Part shown: in pieces, positions 1 to 8,401 of the stretch
How positions within the stretch are numbered: the stretch's first letter is position 1
How the letters are laid out: each line of letters begins with the position of its first letter
DNA from: CAVOGJ01 sp963700865
Lineage (GTDB): Bacteria > Planctomycetota > Planctomycetia > Pirellulales > Pirellulaceae
Direction of reading: 5' to 3'
Assembly: GCA_963700865.1 (NCBI GenBank)
Contig: CAVOZC010000013.1
Span: 1 to 64,000, forward strand
DNA length: 64,000 bases
The notes under the pieces: generated by a model
Database searches by the model: none
Told to the model about the DNA's origin: nothing
The model's input: the letters and a program-made list of their open reading frames with translations, nothing else
Position numbers and translations under genes: made by a program

Positions 1-2
1 GC

Positions 3-392
3 GCGGGCACCGCCACGGTGGGCCCGCTGCTGGGCCTGATTGTCAACGTCCTGCTCAACCTGCTGCTGCTCCCGCGTATGGGGCTGCTAGGAGCCGTGTT
101 GGCGACGGCCGCCGGCAATGGAATCTCCCTGGCAAGCAGCCTGTGGCTCGCCAAGCGGGCAGGGTTTCCGGCGGATCGGGGCCTGTGGCTGGCGTGCCTG
201 TTGCCGATCACGTTAACGTGGGGAACGGCGGGGGCGACGATCTGCGGCGTGCTCTTCCTGATGTTCAGCCTCCGCACGCCGTTGGTCTTTTCCCCCAGCG
301 AACTTGCGGGGTTCGCCGCCAAAGCCCAGCTTGTTCAGAGTCGCTTGCGTGATGCCTGGGCACGACGCTCGCTGCCTCAGGGTATGCCGTAG
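3..392 (+). CDS. C-terminal end of a polysaccharide/lipid flippase (MATE/MurJ-like), cut by window edge
   Basis: The reading frame is open from the first bases of the window, so the gene starts upstream. About 130 residues are visible, with two or three hydrophobic segments and the pattern LLLLPRMGLLGAVLAT, which resembles the repeated Asn/Pro/Gly-rich helices of Wzx and MurJ-type flippases. It ends 18 bases before a glycosyltransferase on the same strand, which fits an envelope polysaccharide cluster. The family assignment rests on a short hydrophobic tail and is tentative. Confidence 0.55.
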   Translation, partial: AGTATVGPLLGLIVNVLLNLLLLPRMGLLGAVLATAAGNGISLASSLWLAKRAGFPADRGLWLACLLPITLTWGTAGATICGVLFLMFSLRTPLVFSPSELAGFAAKAQLVQSRLRDAWARRSLPQGMP

Positions 393-410
393 GAAAGAGG
401 AGGCCCCACG

Positions 411-1238
411 ATGAGATCCCGACATTTGCCCCGCGCCCATCGCGGTCCCTTACGCATTGCCTTTCTGTTGACGAGCATGGAAGTTGGCGGCGCCGAGACT
501 CTACTGGCCAACTTAATCCATCGCCTCGATCGGCAGCGTTTCTATCCGCAAGTCGCCTGCCTCAAGCAGCGCGGCCCGCTTGGCGAGCAGTTGGTCGAAA
601 CGCATGCGGTTCACTCACAACTGATCCACGGGAAATTCGACGTGATGGTAATCGGAAGACTGGCTCGCTTATTCCACAGCGAGGCCATCGACGCCGTGAT
701 CACCGTCGGTTGTGGCGACAAGATGTTCTGGGGCCGCCTAGCGGCCTGGCAAGCGGGCGTCCCGGTGATTATCTCGGCCCTCCATTCGACCGGCTGGCCG
801 GACGGTGTGGGCCGCTGGAATCGGCTATTGACTCGTCTGACCGATGCCTTTGTCGCCGTTGCCGACGCGCACGGCGAACATCTGGCCCTGGGCGAAGGAT
901 TTCCACGGGAGAAGATTCACGTCATCCCGAACGGCATCGACACCGAACGCTTCCATGCCGAGGTGATCGACAAGCGGCAACTGAGGCGGCAACTATTGCT
1001 GCCAGAGGCCGGTCCGCTGGCCGTCATCGTAGCTGCCTTGCGACCGGAAAAAAATCATCGTCGCTTTCTCGATATCGCGCGGCTGGTCACGACGGCCGAT
1101 CCGCGGGCCCGCTTCGCCATCGTGGGGGATGGGCCCTTGCGTGGCGAATTGCAGGCGTATGCAAAATCGCTGGACCTGGACCAGACCGTGGTCTTCCTCG
1201 GCAACCGGGGCGACATTCCGGATATCCTGCGCAAGTGA
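411..1238 (+). CDS. GT4 family glycosyltransferase, part 1 of 2 (frameshifted)
   Basis: This part carries the N-terminal Rossmann-like domain of a GT-B glycosyltransferase, with the donor/acceptor motif GGAETLLANL near residue 27, the inter-domain motif VIPNGIDTERF near residue 175 and the start of the nucleotide-sugar domain (ALRPEKNHRRF, IVGDGPLR). A TGA stop follows IPDILRK, exactly where relatives continue as ASDVFLLTS. Adding one GC unit to the GCGC tract at about 1229-1232 would join it to the next part. The role is probably transfer of a sugar to a lipid or polysaccharide carrier at the inner membrane. Confidence 0.85.
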   Translation: MRSRHLPRAHRGPLRIAFLLTSMEVGGAETLLANLIHRLDRQRFYPQVACLKQRGPLGEQLVETHAVHSQLIHGKFDVMVIGRLARLFHSEAIDAVITVGCGDKMFWGRLAAWQAGVPVIISALHSTGWPDGVGRWNRLLTRLTDAFVAVADAHGEHLALGEGFPREKIHVIPNGIDTERFHAEVIDKRQLRRQLLLPEAGPLAVIVAALRPEKNHRRFLDIARLVTTADPRARFAIVGDGPLRGELQAYAKSLDLDQTVVFLGNRGDIPDILRK

Positions 1239-1626
1239 TGTCTTTCTGCTGACCTCGGACAATGAAGCCGCGCCCGTTTCCGTGCTGGAGGCGAGCGCCA
1301 CGGAGATTCCCGTCCTGGCACCGCTGGTCGGCAGCGTCCCCGAGCTGGTCCTTGACGGCCGCACCGGATACTGCCTGCCGCTCTCGACGCGGGCGTTTGC
1401 GGATCGGCTGCTGCAACTGTTTGCCTCGCCCGAGCTGGCTCGACAATTGGGCCAGGCCGGTCGAGAGCATGTCCTCGAGCATGGCTCGTTGCGCTCGATG
1501 GTCGACGGCTATCAGAATTTGATCGAGAACATCTATGATGCCAAGATCCAACCACCCATCATGCGTGATCGTTTTACGGTCCAACGGTCGACCGCGGCCC
1601 TATCGGAACGCCCAGTCAGCGGTTAG
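1234..1626 (+). CDS. GT4 family glycosyltransferase, part 2 of 2 (frameshifted)
   Basis: In the +1 frame the protein resumes as SDVFLLTSDNEAAPVSVLEA. This contains the E-x7-E signature of GT4 enzymes that contacts the nucleotide-sugar donor. It is followed by the usual LVGSVPELV and a C-terminal helix that crosses back to the N-domain. Part 1 lacks this site, so neither fragment alone would be active. The repaired length of about 405 residues is normal for GT4. Confidence 0.8.
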   Translation, partial: SDVFLLTSDNEAAPVSVLEASATEIPVLAPLVGSVPELVLDGRTGYCLPLSTRAFADRLLQLFASPELARQLGQAGREHVLEHGSLRSMVDGYQNLIENIYDAKIQPPIMRDRFTVQRSTAALSERPVSG

Positions 1627-1673
1627 GTTGGCAACCGCGTAGTAATCCTCGTCCAGAATGTCCGAGCAAATCC

Positions 1674-2279
1674 ATGAGGATGACGACCTCCGTGCTGGCG
1701 TTTGCGGCCCAAGCCCTCAGTGGTTCGAGCGTTCGTTGGATCGACTGCCAACCGGACACCTGCCAGCGCATTTACTTTGCCAATCACACCAGTCATCTCG
1801 ACGCCCTGATCGTCTGGTCCTCTCTGCCTCCCGATGTCCGCGATATAACTCGGCCCGTGGCCGCGAAAGACTATTGGGAACGAGGCTCGATTCGACGATA
1901 CCTGGCCAAGCAGTTCAACGCGCTGCTGATCGACCGACGCGAGATCAAGGTTCATCAGAGCCCGGTGGATCTTATGATTCGCGAGATTGGGGATACGTAT
2001 TCCCTGATCGTCTTCCCGGAAGGTGGTCGCAATCCGGGTGAGGAGATGCAAGAATTCAAGAGTGGATTGTATTACCTCAGCAAGAAGCGGCCGGACCTGG
2101 AATTGGTACCGGTCTATATGGAAAATCTCAATCGCGTGCTGCCCCGAGGCGAATTCCTGCCCGTGCCACTGCTCAGTTGCATCAAATTCGGACCTCCGAT
2201 CTGGCTGGAGCATCGCGAGCCCAAGGCGGACTTTCTCGAACGGGCGCGCGAGTCGGTTCGTCGCCTGAAAGAACTTTAA
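1674..2279 (+). CDS. PlsC-like 1-acyl-glycerol-3-phosphate acyltransferase
   Basis: The 201-residue protein has acyltransferase motif I, H-x4-D, at residues 38-43 (NHTSHLDA) and motif III FPEGGRN at 114-120. These are the catalytic dyad and the glycerolipid phosphate-binding site of the LPLAT family. It is short and lacks a clear membrane anchor, so it may be a peripheral enzyme. It lies 15 bases upstream of a CdsA-like gene. Together they would make phosphatidate and activate it as CDP-diacylglycerol. The physiological acceptor cannot be read from sequence. Confidence 0.85.
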   Translation: MRMTTSVLAFAAQALSGSSVRWIDCQPDTCQRIYFANHTSHLDALIVWSSLPPDVRDITRPVAAKDYWERGSIRRYLAKQFNALLIDRREIKVHQSPVDLMIREIGDTYSLIVFPEGGRNPGEEMQEFKSGLYYLSKKRPDLELVPVYMENLNRVLPRGEFLPVPLLSCIKFGPPIWLEHREPKADFLERARESVRRLKEL

Positions 2280-2294
2280 GTTGGATTTGCGTCT

Positions 2295-3362
2295 GTGCTT
2301 GCCACGTTAACAACCGTCGCCTACCCCTTTTGCGGCCTGTGGGCTCAAACCACGCCGCCGCTGCGATTGCTCCAGTTCCCGGCAATGATCCTGCTCGGAG
2401 TGGTCCTGGTCTTACTCGGAATCGCCTACGCTGTCGGCCAGGCGATGCGACGCAAACCGGACTCGACCATCAATCCCGCCGTGGTCCAGTCGTTCAACAA
2501 TCGGGTCCGCGCCTGGTGGATGTTGTACGCGCTGATGGGTGCGTCGCTTCTCTTCGGCAGTTCCCGCTTGCCGGCCGTACTCTTCTTCTTTCTGATTTCC
2601 TTCTGGGCGCTGCGTGAGTTCATCACGTTGACGCCCACGCGGCTGGGCGACCACCGGGCGCTGTTCTGGGTTTTCTTTGTTTTTACGCCCGCTCAGTATG
2701 TGTTGGTCTGGCTGGGACAGCGAACGTACCCCCTGGGCGGCTTTACCTGGGACGCCAATCAGCTGTTCACGAATTTGATTCCCGTCTATGCGTTCCTCTA
2801 TATCCCGACACGTGTCGCACTGGCCGGGGATCACAAGCGTTTCCTGGAACGCACCGCAAAAATTCAGTCCGGGCTGCTCGTCTGTGTGTATGCGCTCAGC
2901 CATGCACCCGCCTTGCTCGATTTGCCTCTGAGAAATGTCAGTGGCAGCCTGTGGACCGGCGGCAACGCGGGCGTTCTGGTCTTCTTTGTCCTCGTCGTAC
3001 AATTGAGCGACATCCTGCAATTCGTCTGGAACCGGGCTATCGGCAAACGAGTGATCGCACCGGCGATCAATGGCAATAAGACCTGGGAAGGATTGGTCGG
3101 CGGTACTTTGACCGCGACCTTGCTGGGCATGGCGTTTTGGTGGGTGACACCCTTCAACCCGTGGCAGGCGGCCGCAATGTCGCTCATCCTGTCACTCATG
3201 GGATTTGCGGGCAGCATGACCATGTCAGCCATCAAGCGCGATCGTGGCGTGCAGGATTACGGCACACTCGTCGAGGGACACATCGGCATTCTCGATCGTT
3301 TCGATTCGATCTGCTTCGCGGCTCCCATCTTCTTTCACGCCACGCGATTCTTCTTCACGTAA
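2295..3362 (+). CDS. cdsA: CdsA-like phosphatidate cytidylyltransferase
   Basis: The polytopic protein of 355 residues has about eight hydrophobic segments and ends with a cytidylyltransferase signature at residues 311-339. The signature is altered: IKRDRGVQDYG replaces the usual KRxxxxKD, and EGHIGILDRFDS replaces PGHGGxxDRxDS. The final DRFDS metal-binding part is intact. GTG at 2295 is the likely start. It probably forms an operon with the preceding PlsC-like gene. The altered signature suggests a CdsA paralogue such as the YnbB branch, so the substrate is not certain. Confidence 0.8.
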   Translation: MLATLTTVAYPFCGLWAQTTPPLRLLQFPAMILLGVVLVLLGIAYAVGQAMRRKPDSTINPAVVQSFNNRVRAWWMLYALMGASLLFGSSRLPAVLFFFLISFWALREFITLTPTRLGDHRALFWVFFVFTPAQYVLVWLGQRTYPLGGFTWDANQLFTNLIPVYAFLYIPTRVALAGDHKRFLERTAKIQSGLLVCVYALSHAPALLDLPLRNVSGSLWTGGNAGVLVFFVLVVQLSDILQFVWNRAIGKRVIAPAINGNKTWEGLVGGTLTATLLGMAFWWVTPFNPWQAAAMSLILSLMGFAGSMTMSAIKRDRGVQDYGTLVEGHIGILDRFDSICFAAPIFFHATRFFFT

Positions 3363-3441
3363 TTCGGCACCCAGATTTCGCCGATCGCGGACCGAACCGC
3401 CGCGTGCTTCCGCGATGAGGCCCTACCGGGGCCATACTTCC

Positions 3442-4665
3442 TTACCGCCGCAGCGGTTCGCCGACGGGCGCGTCATAGTAAATTGGGTCAGCCGTCGCGT
3501 CGGCACGGCGACGGAGTTCCACACCGGGCCCCGCCGCGACACCGGCTCCCGGGTCCCACTGGAGTACCTGAGGCGAGGGACGCTGAAAGCCTTGCGGCCG
3601 GGCCATCGCGCGTGCCGCCCCAGCGGGCAACGCCGCCGGGGGAGCCGCCTGAGCGGATCCGGGTAGCCATTTGGGATCGTTCATATCCTTCAGTGGGACT
3701 TCCGTGGACGCGGATCGGGCCGATTCGCGTTGCCGAGCGTACCAGCTTCCCGATTCCACCGAGGCCACCTGGTGGACACCGGGCGATGCACCCCGAGCGA
3801 CCGGATGCTGCGGTCGTGGTGGCTGGAACCCTTCGCCAGCCGCCAGGGCGACTCCGCCACCGAACGCGGAACCGGTCGGTGCTTGTTTCGGACCCAGGCC
3901 CAAGCTGGCCAGTTGCTGCACGCCGGCCACCGGACTGCCGTCGGCCACCCAGGCGATCCAGTCGAGTTGGAGTTCTGACAAGTCGCGATAGCCAAAGAAC
4001 TCGGCGGTCGCGGCGTCCCAGTTGTTGGTATCCATGCCGCGCCCCACATAGTCCACGAACTTCCGCTTGCCTCCCTGTTGGATCAAGTACCGCGCCACCG
4101 AGTGCCCCTGCGCGTAGAGGGGCAGGATGTCGTGCGGATATTCGGTCATGCGAAACATGCGATTGAAAGGAATGCTCCGCGGCGGAGATGAGCGGAGAAA
4201 CTGCATGAGGAATTGCTCTTGTTTGGCAATTTCACTGGGATGCTCTACGGTCGTGCAGGCGCCTTCATCTGCCCAGCGAGGCAACGGGCGGCCAAAGTGG
4301 GTGGCAAAAATCGTATGGGTGACTTCATGCGGCAACACCGAATCGAGCAATCGCTCGCGGGAACCTTGAATCGACATCCGCCACCCGAATGGATGCCGCC
4401 CTTCGAACATGAAACTGGTGGCGCCGCCGGCCCCCATATTGGGACCGACCTGCACGGAGATGGGACACGGCTGCGGCCAGGGGGGCAACGGACTTCCCAG
4501 CCATTCCACGGCCAGATGATGCCGGTACGATTCGGCCGCTTCGCCAATCTCGCGAGCCAATTCGGGTGAAGGCGCCGTGACGATGAAGTTTTGTGTGCGA
4601 TGACCGGCGCCGGCCGACATCAAGATCGCGAACAGTAGACCAAAACGCAACAAGCGAGCCTGCAT
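3442..4665 (-). CDS. Secreted peptidase MA-like metalloprotease
   Basis: The 407-residue protein begins with a signal peptide (hydrophobic run LLRFGLLFAILMSAGAG). It has a gluzincin zinc site, HEVTH at 113-117, with a likely third ligand E134 in WADEGA. This arrangement is typical of the peptidase-MA superfamily proteins common in planctomycetes. The catalytic region ends near residue 255. The last 140 residues are rich in Ala, Pro and Gly and look like a flexible extension. The substrate is unknown. It is convergent with the cdsA-like gene. Confidence 0.7.
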   Translation of the reverse strand: MQARLLRFGLLFAILMSAGAGHRTQNFIVTAPSPELAREIGEAAESYRHHLAVEWLGSPLPPWPQPCPISVQVGPNMGAGGATSFMFEGRHPFGWRMSIQGSRERLLDSVLPHEVTHTIFATHFGRPLPRWADEGACTTVEHPSEIAKQEQFLMQFLRSSPPRSIPFNRMFRMTEYPHDILPLYAQGHSVARYLIQQGGKRKFVDYVGRGMDTNNWDAATAEFFGYRDLSELQLDWIAWVADGSPVAGVQQLASLGLGPKQAPTGSAFGGGVALAAGEGFQPPRPQHPVARGASPGVHQVASVESGSWYARQRESARSASTEVPLKDMNDPKWLPGSAQAAPPAALPAGAARAMARPQGFQRPSPQVLQWDPGAGVAAGPGVELRRRADATADPIYYDAPVGEPLRR

Positions 4666-5028
4666 GCCGCTCCCCTTCCCTGGAATTGCGCGTGCGACCG
4701 ACGCCTCTTGCGTCGGCCTTCGTCCCTCGTCAACGAACCTGCCCGTCTTGACTGGACGGAGAGATTAATCAAGGTGCGGGAAGGTACCGGAACGGCACCC
4801 GGGCTGCCAGCCAGATCGATGCGCACAGGCCGAATTGGGGACCAGTCGTTCGTTTTCCGCCGCCGGGCCGTCAGCCGCCGCCTGTTGCTTCGCTAGCAAA
4901 AGGATCGCGGGCGGTGGAACATGAAAAGAGGTGGCGGTGGCTTCCAGCCGCTGTCGACGGACGAGATGCCCCAGCCACATTCCGCGAATCAACCAACCAG
5001 CCGGCGGGTCTCGCAGGCCGCCGCGCGA
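4666..5028. other. Intergenic region without a supported gene
   Basis: This 363-base stretch lies between two minus-strand genes. It contains the promoter and leader of the MA peptidase on its left side and one copy of a dispersed repeat (4931-4978). Open frames here have no family resemblance. Confidence 0.5.
4931..4978 (+). repeat. Dispersed intergenic repeat, GTGGCGGTGG type, copy 1
   Basis: The segment starts with GTGGCGGTGGCTTCCAGCCG and ends with GATGCCCCAGCCAC. A second copy with the same start and end lies at 50152-50202. Both copies are in noncoding DNA, which points to a genome-wide repeat family rather than coding similarity. Confidence 0.7.
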
Positions 5029-5442
5029 TCAATCCCGCATCATCTGGTGGATCTTGATGAGCACTCCGTCGTTGGCCGGCGCAAAGCGATAGGCCGACAA
5101 CCGCTCGACCGGCACCCACTCGTAGGGAGCCCGCGCCAGGGTGGGCCCGATCACCGTGCCATGAAAGAAGTGGAGCTCGACATCCCCATAATCGTACTGA
5201 TGAAACACCACATCCAGGTCTTTATCAATGACAATGCGCAGACCGGTCTCTTCCAGGCATTCGCGTACCGCCGCGTCTCGCGGCGATTCGCCCGCTTCCA
5301 CTTTCCCACCTGGAAACTCCGCGAATCCCGCCAGTGGAACGCCCAATGGACGGCGCCCCACCAGCAACTTTTTCTGGTGAGAAACAACGGCTACCGCGAT
5401 GTGTGTGGGACCGTTGGCTGGCACTTGATCCGTACTCATCAT
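5029..5442 (-). CDS. Nudix (MutT-type) hydrolase
   Basis: The 137-residue protein has a complete Nudix box, G-x5-E-x7-R-E-x2-E-E-x-G, at residues 46-68, which binds Mg2+ and hydrolyses nucleoside diphosphates linked to another group. Length and fold match MutT-like 8-oxo-dGTP pyrophosphatases, though sequence alone cannot fix the substrate. The start ATG overlaps the fabI stop (ATGA), so translation is probably coupled to fabI. Confidence 0.88.
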   Translation of the reverse strand: MMSTDQVPANGPTHIAVAVVSHQKKLLVGRRPLGVPLAGFAEFPGGKVEAGESPRDAAVRECLEETGLRIVIDKDLDVVFHQYDYGDVELHFFHGTVIGPTLARAPYEWVPVERLSAYRFAPANDGVLIKIHQMMRD

Positions 5443-6272
5443 TGACCCTGCTGTGCTGCTTGAATGGCATCCAGCATGCGACCGGGCGAGCCCATCATAT
5501 TATACCCGCCGTCGACGTGCATGATTTCGCCGGTGACGCCTGCCGACATGTCCGACAGAAGAAAAGCCCCGACTCGGCCGACCTGCTCGTGCGTGACATT
5601 GCACCCGAGGGGAGACATCAGCTCGTACAGCTTCAGCATCCCTCCGGCTCCGACCGCCGTGCTGGCGAGTGTCTTCAGCGGACCGGCGCTCAGCGCATTG
5701 ACACGGGTGCCCTGTGGACCAAGATCATAAGCCAGATACTTCATGCAGGAATCGAGGGCTGCCTTGCAGACTCCCATCATGTTGTAACCCGGAACACATT
5801 TTTCTCCGCCAAAATAGGTCATCGTCAGTATCGACGACTGATCACTCATCAGGTGTTTAGCGGCATTGGCCACGGCCAACAGGCTGTAGGCGCTGATCTC
5901 CATCCCCAGCTTGAATCCTTCGCGGCTGCACTCGACCGTCGGCTTCATGAGGTCCTCTCGATCGGCAAAAGCAAGCGAATGCAGCAAAAAGTCGATCTTT
6001 CCCCACGACTCGCGAGCGGTCTCCATGACCGACGCAATTTGTTCATCATCCTGCACATTCAGCGGCACCAGAAAGCTGGCTCGGGCATGACCATCAATGC
6101 ACTTCTGAACGCGGTGTCGGTTTTTTTGCCGCTCATCGTCGGGACGATCTGGCAAATGCGTAAAGCCGCACTCGCCCCCTTCGTCCATGATAATCTTGGC
6201 AATCGCCCAAGCGATCGAACGATCATTGGCCACGCCCAGGATCAGTCCTTTCTTGCCATCAAACATCCCCAT
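5439..6272 (-). CDS. fabI: Enoyl-[acyl-carrier-protein] reductase (NADH)
   Basis: FabI reduces the enoyl-ACP double bond in the last step of the fatty-acid elongation cycle. The 277-residue protein starts MGMFDGKKGLILG, has an FabI-type dinucleotide site (GVANDRSIAWAIA), and carries the catalytic Y163-x6-K170 pair in GYNMMGVCKAAL. The frame is open further upstream, but ATG 6272 is preferred because AGGAG precedes it and the N-terminus matches the family. It lies upstream of, and overlaps by four bases, the Nudix gene. Confidence 0.95.
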   Translation of the reverse strand: MGMFDGKKGLILGVANDRSIAWAIAKIIMDEGGECGFTHLPDRPDDERQKNRHRVQKCIDGHARASFLVPLNVQDDEQIASVMETARESWGKIDFLLHSLAFADREDLMKPTVECSREGFKLGMEISAYSLLAVANAAKHLMSDQSSILTMTYFGGEKCVPGYNMMGVCKAALDSCMKYLAYDLGPQGTRVNALSAGPLKTLASTAVGAGGMLKLYELMSPLGCNVTHEQVGRVGAFLLSDMSAGVTGEIMHVDGGYNMMGSPGRMLDAIQAAQQGQ

Positions 6273-6420
6273 TGTGTCGCTCCTCGCTACTGCTGTCGGA
6301 TTCCATGCAATTCCGCGTTTGTGTGAAGGTAACCAATTACTTATCATTGGACAGCCTTTTTTGCTGAAACGCCAGTGGTGCCGCCCGCCACCCGGCCGCT
6401 GCCTCCGAGCCCCTCCCCGC

Positions 6421-6448
6421 GAAAGTCTTCCAGCGAAAGTCTTCCAGC
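6421..6448 (+). repeat. Exact 14-bp tandem duplication before the sigma54-regulator gene
   Basis: GAAAGTCTTCCAGC occurs twice back to back. Fourteen is not a multiple of three, so if it lay inside the coding region it would change the frame. It ends two bases before the GTG at 6451 that is the likely start of the following gene. It may be a recent slippage duplication. Confidence 0.8.
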
Positions 6449-6450
6449 CC

Positions 6451-7452
6451 GTGTCGGTACCGCAGCGCCTTTCCGAGCTCCTGCTTCACCTGGCAGCCCA
6501 ACCACAATCGTTGGACGATTTTCTGCGCCAAGCCTTGGAGATGGTCGCTCAGACGCTGGCTGCGGAACAAGCCATCATCGCGGTTGCCGCCGAGGGAAAC
6601 TGGCAGAGCCTGTTCGCCGAACCGCTCCCAAGCCGCCCGCCCGTCGCCTTGCTGGCGCAAGTCGCCGATAGTGGACGTCCCGATCGTCAGTCCCCCTGGC
6701 AAGCCTGGCCATTGCTCGCCACGCAGTGGCCTGCCGCGGTGCTGGCGTTGAAATCCAACGTCCCCTGGGAGGGTATCGATCCGGCGGTTCCGTTAGGGGA
6801 TGCCATCCGGATTCGCCAGCAACTGGCGTCCTCGCGACGTCGCGCCGCACGGTTGGAATCGATGCTCGAACTCGTGACCCAATGGCACCAGACCCTCGAC
6901 ATGCATCGCTTGCTCGAAGAGATGGCTCAGGCCAGTACGAAATTGCTGGCAGCGGAGCGGGCCACCATCTTCTTATGGGACCGTCGCACGCAAAAACTGG
7001 TGGGGCGTCCCGCACTCGGTGTGACCGATGGCGAGTTGCGCATCCCGGACGACACGGGCGTGGTGGGGCGCGTTGTCCAGACGGGAGAGCCGCTGCGGGT
7101 CGGTCAGCAAGATACGCGGGGAGAAATCTCGCGAATTGTTGATCAGCAACTGCAGTTTCAAACAAGGAATCTGGTCTGTGTGCCGCTGGTCAGCCGACGG
7201 GGACGCGTTCTGGGTGCGTTCGAAGTCCTCAATAAGAACGAGGGAGATTTTACAGCGGAGGATCAGGATGAGCTGAGTGAACTGGCGATCCACGCGGGGG
7301 CGGCTATCGAAAATTGTCGCGGCATCCGAGCCTTGCTCAACAAGAACCAAGCCGACTCGCGCGGCAGCGAAGACAGGCTGACGTCATTGATCGGCGACAG
7401 CGCCTTGATCGTGAAGGTCCGCGACAGGATCCGTCGCGTTGCCAAATCGGAT
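6451..7452 (+). CDS. GAF-domain sigma54-dependent regulator, part 1 of 2 (frameshifted)
   Basis: This part holds the sensory half of an enhancer-binding protein. It has an N-terminal helical region, then a GAF domain at about residues 150-285 (LLAAERATIFLWD to VCVPLVSRRGRVLGAFEVLN), then a linker to the AAA+ domain (LTSLIGDSALIVKVRDRIRRVAKSD). The frame is open back into fabI antisense. GTG 6451 is chosen because recognisable sequence begins there, but the start is uncertain. One extra T at about 7452 breaks the frame just before the Walker A motif. Confidence 0.7.
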
Positions 7453-7453
7453 T

Positions 7454-8320
7454 CTGGCGGTCCTCATCCTGGGAGAAAATGGCACAGGCAAGGAAATCGC
7501 CAGCCGGATGATTCATGAATCGAGCGAACGTCGCCAGGGCCCTTTCCTCGCCATCAATTGCGCCGCCGTATCGGAAGCGCTCGTCGCCAGCGAGTTGTTT
7601 GGACATGAAAAGGGGGCCTTTACCGATGCAAACGAAGCGCGACCGGGCAAGTTCGAACTGGCGGCGGACGGCACCCTGTTCCTGGATGAGATTGGCGAGT
7701 TGCCGTTGGGCTGCCAAGCTCAATTGCTGCGAGCCGTGGAGGAAAAAGTTATCGTTCGTGTCGGCGGATCGGCCACGCTGAGCACCAACACGCGATTGCT
7801 GGCCGCCACCAATCGCGACCTGAGAGCCATGGTCCGCGATGGGACGTTCCGGGAAGACCTCTTCTTTCGGCTGAATGTGGTCTTGATCGAGATGCCCCCG
7901 TTGCGCGAGCGTCCCGAGGACATTCCCGAACTGGCAGACCATTTTCTGGGACAATTCTGTCTGTCCGCGCACCGCGACCTCCCTGAATTGAGTAAATCGG
8001 CCATACAGCGAATGCAGACCCACGACTGGCCAGGGAATGTGCGCGAATTGCGAAATCTGATGGAACGCATCGCCTATCTCGTGCCGGAAGAGATCGTCAC
8101 CGCCGAAGATTTGCCGCTTAGCAGTGAGAAGCCGCGACGGGACCCGATTTCGTCACTCAAGGATGCCACGCGGCAATTCCAAATTGATACCATCGAGCGG
8201 CATATTGAGCGCGCGGCCGGAAATATGACCGAAGCCGCCGCCAGTCTGGGCCTGCATCGTTCCAATCTGTACCGCAAAATGAGCCAGCTCGGCATGACGG
8301 CGGCGGGGGAAGAGGAATGA
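7454..8320 (+). CDS. Sigma54-dependent regulator, part 2 of 2: AAA+ and Fis-type HTH
   Basis: The frame resumes as LAVLILGENGTGKE, which is Walker A. Walker B is LFLDEIGELP, followed by the sensor and arginine-finger region (FREDLFFRLNVVLIEMPPLRER) and a C-terminal Fis-like HTH (AAGNMTEAAASLGLHRSNLYRK). Such proteins hydrolyse ATP to open sigma54-RNA polymerase promoters. The sigma54-contact loop reads GAFTDA rather than GAFTGA. With part 1 the protein would be about 620 residues. Confidence 0.85.
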   Translation: MAVLILGENGTGKEIASRMIHESSERRQGPFLAINCAAVSEALVASELFGHEKGAFTDANEARPGKFELAADGTLFLDEIGELPLGCQAQLLRAVEEKVIVRVGGSATLSTNTRLLAATNRDLRAMVRDGTFREDLFFRLNVVLIEMPPLRERPEDIPELADHFLGQFCLSAHRDLPELSKSAIQRMQTHDWPGNVRELRNLMERIAYLVPEEIVTAEDLPLSSEKPRRDPISSLKDATRQFQIDTIERHIERAAGNMTEAAASLGLHRSNLYRKMSQLGMTAAGEEE

Positions 8321-8401
8321 CCGGCGCAGCGCCGCCGTCCCCGGCGGTGAGCCACGCCCTTACTCGTCGCAGGTCCCCGCGACCGCAAACACCCAGGGAA
8401 G

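Noticed and set aside
5334..6326. 330-codon plus-strand frame opposite fabI
   Set aside because: It is antisense to fabI and part of the Nudix gene, both unmistakable; the translation has no family features.
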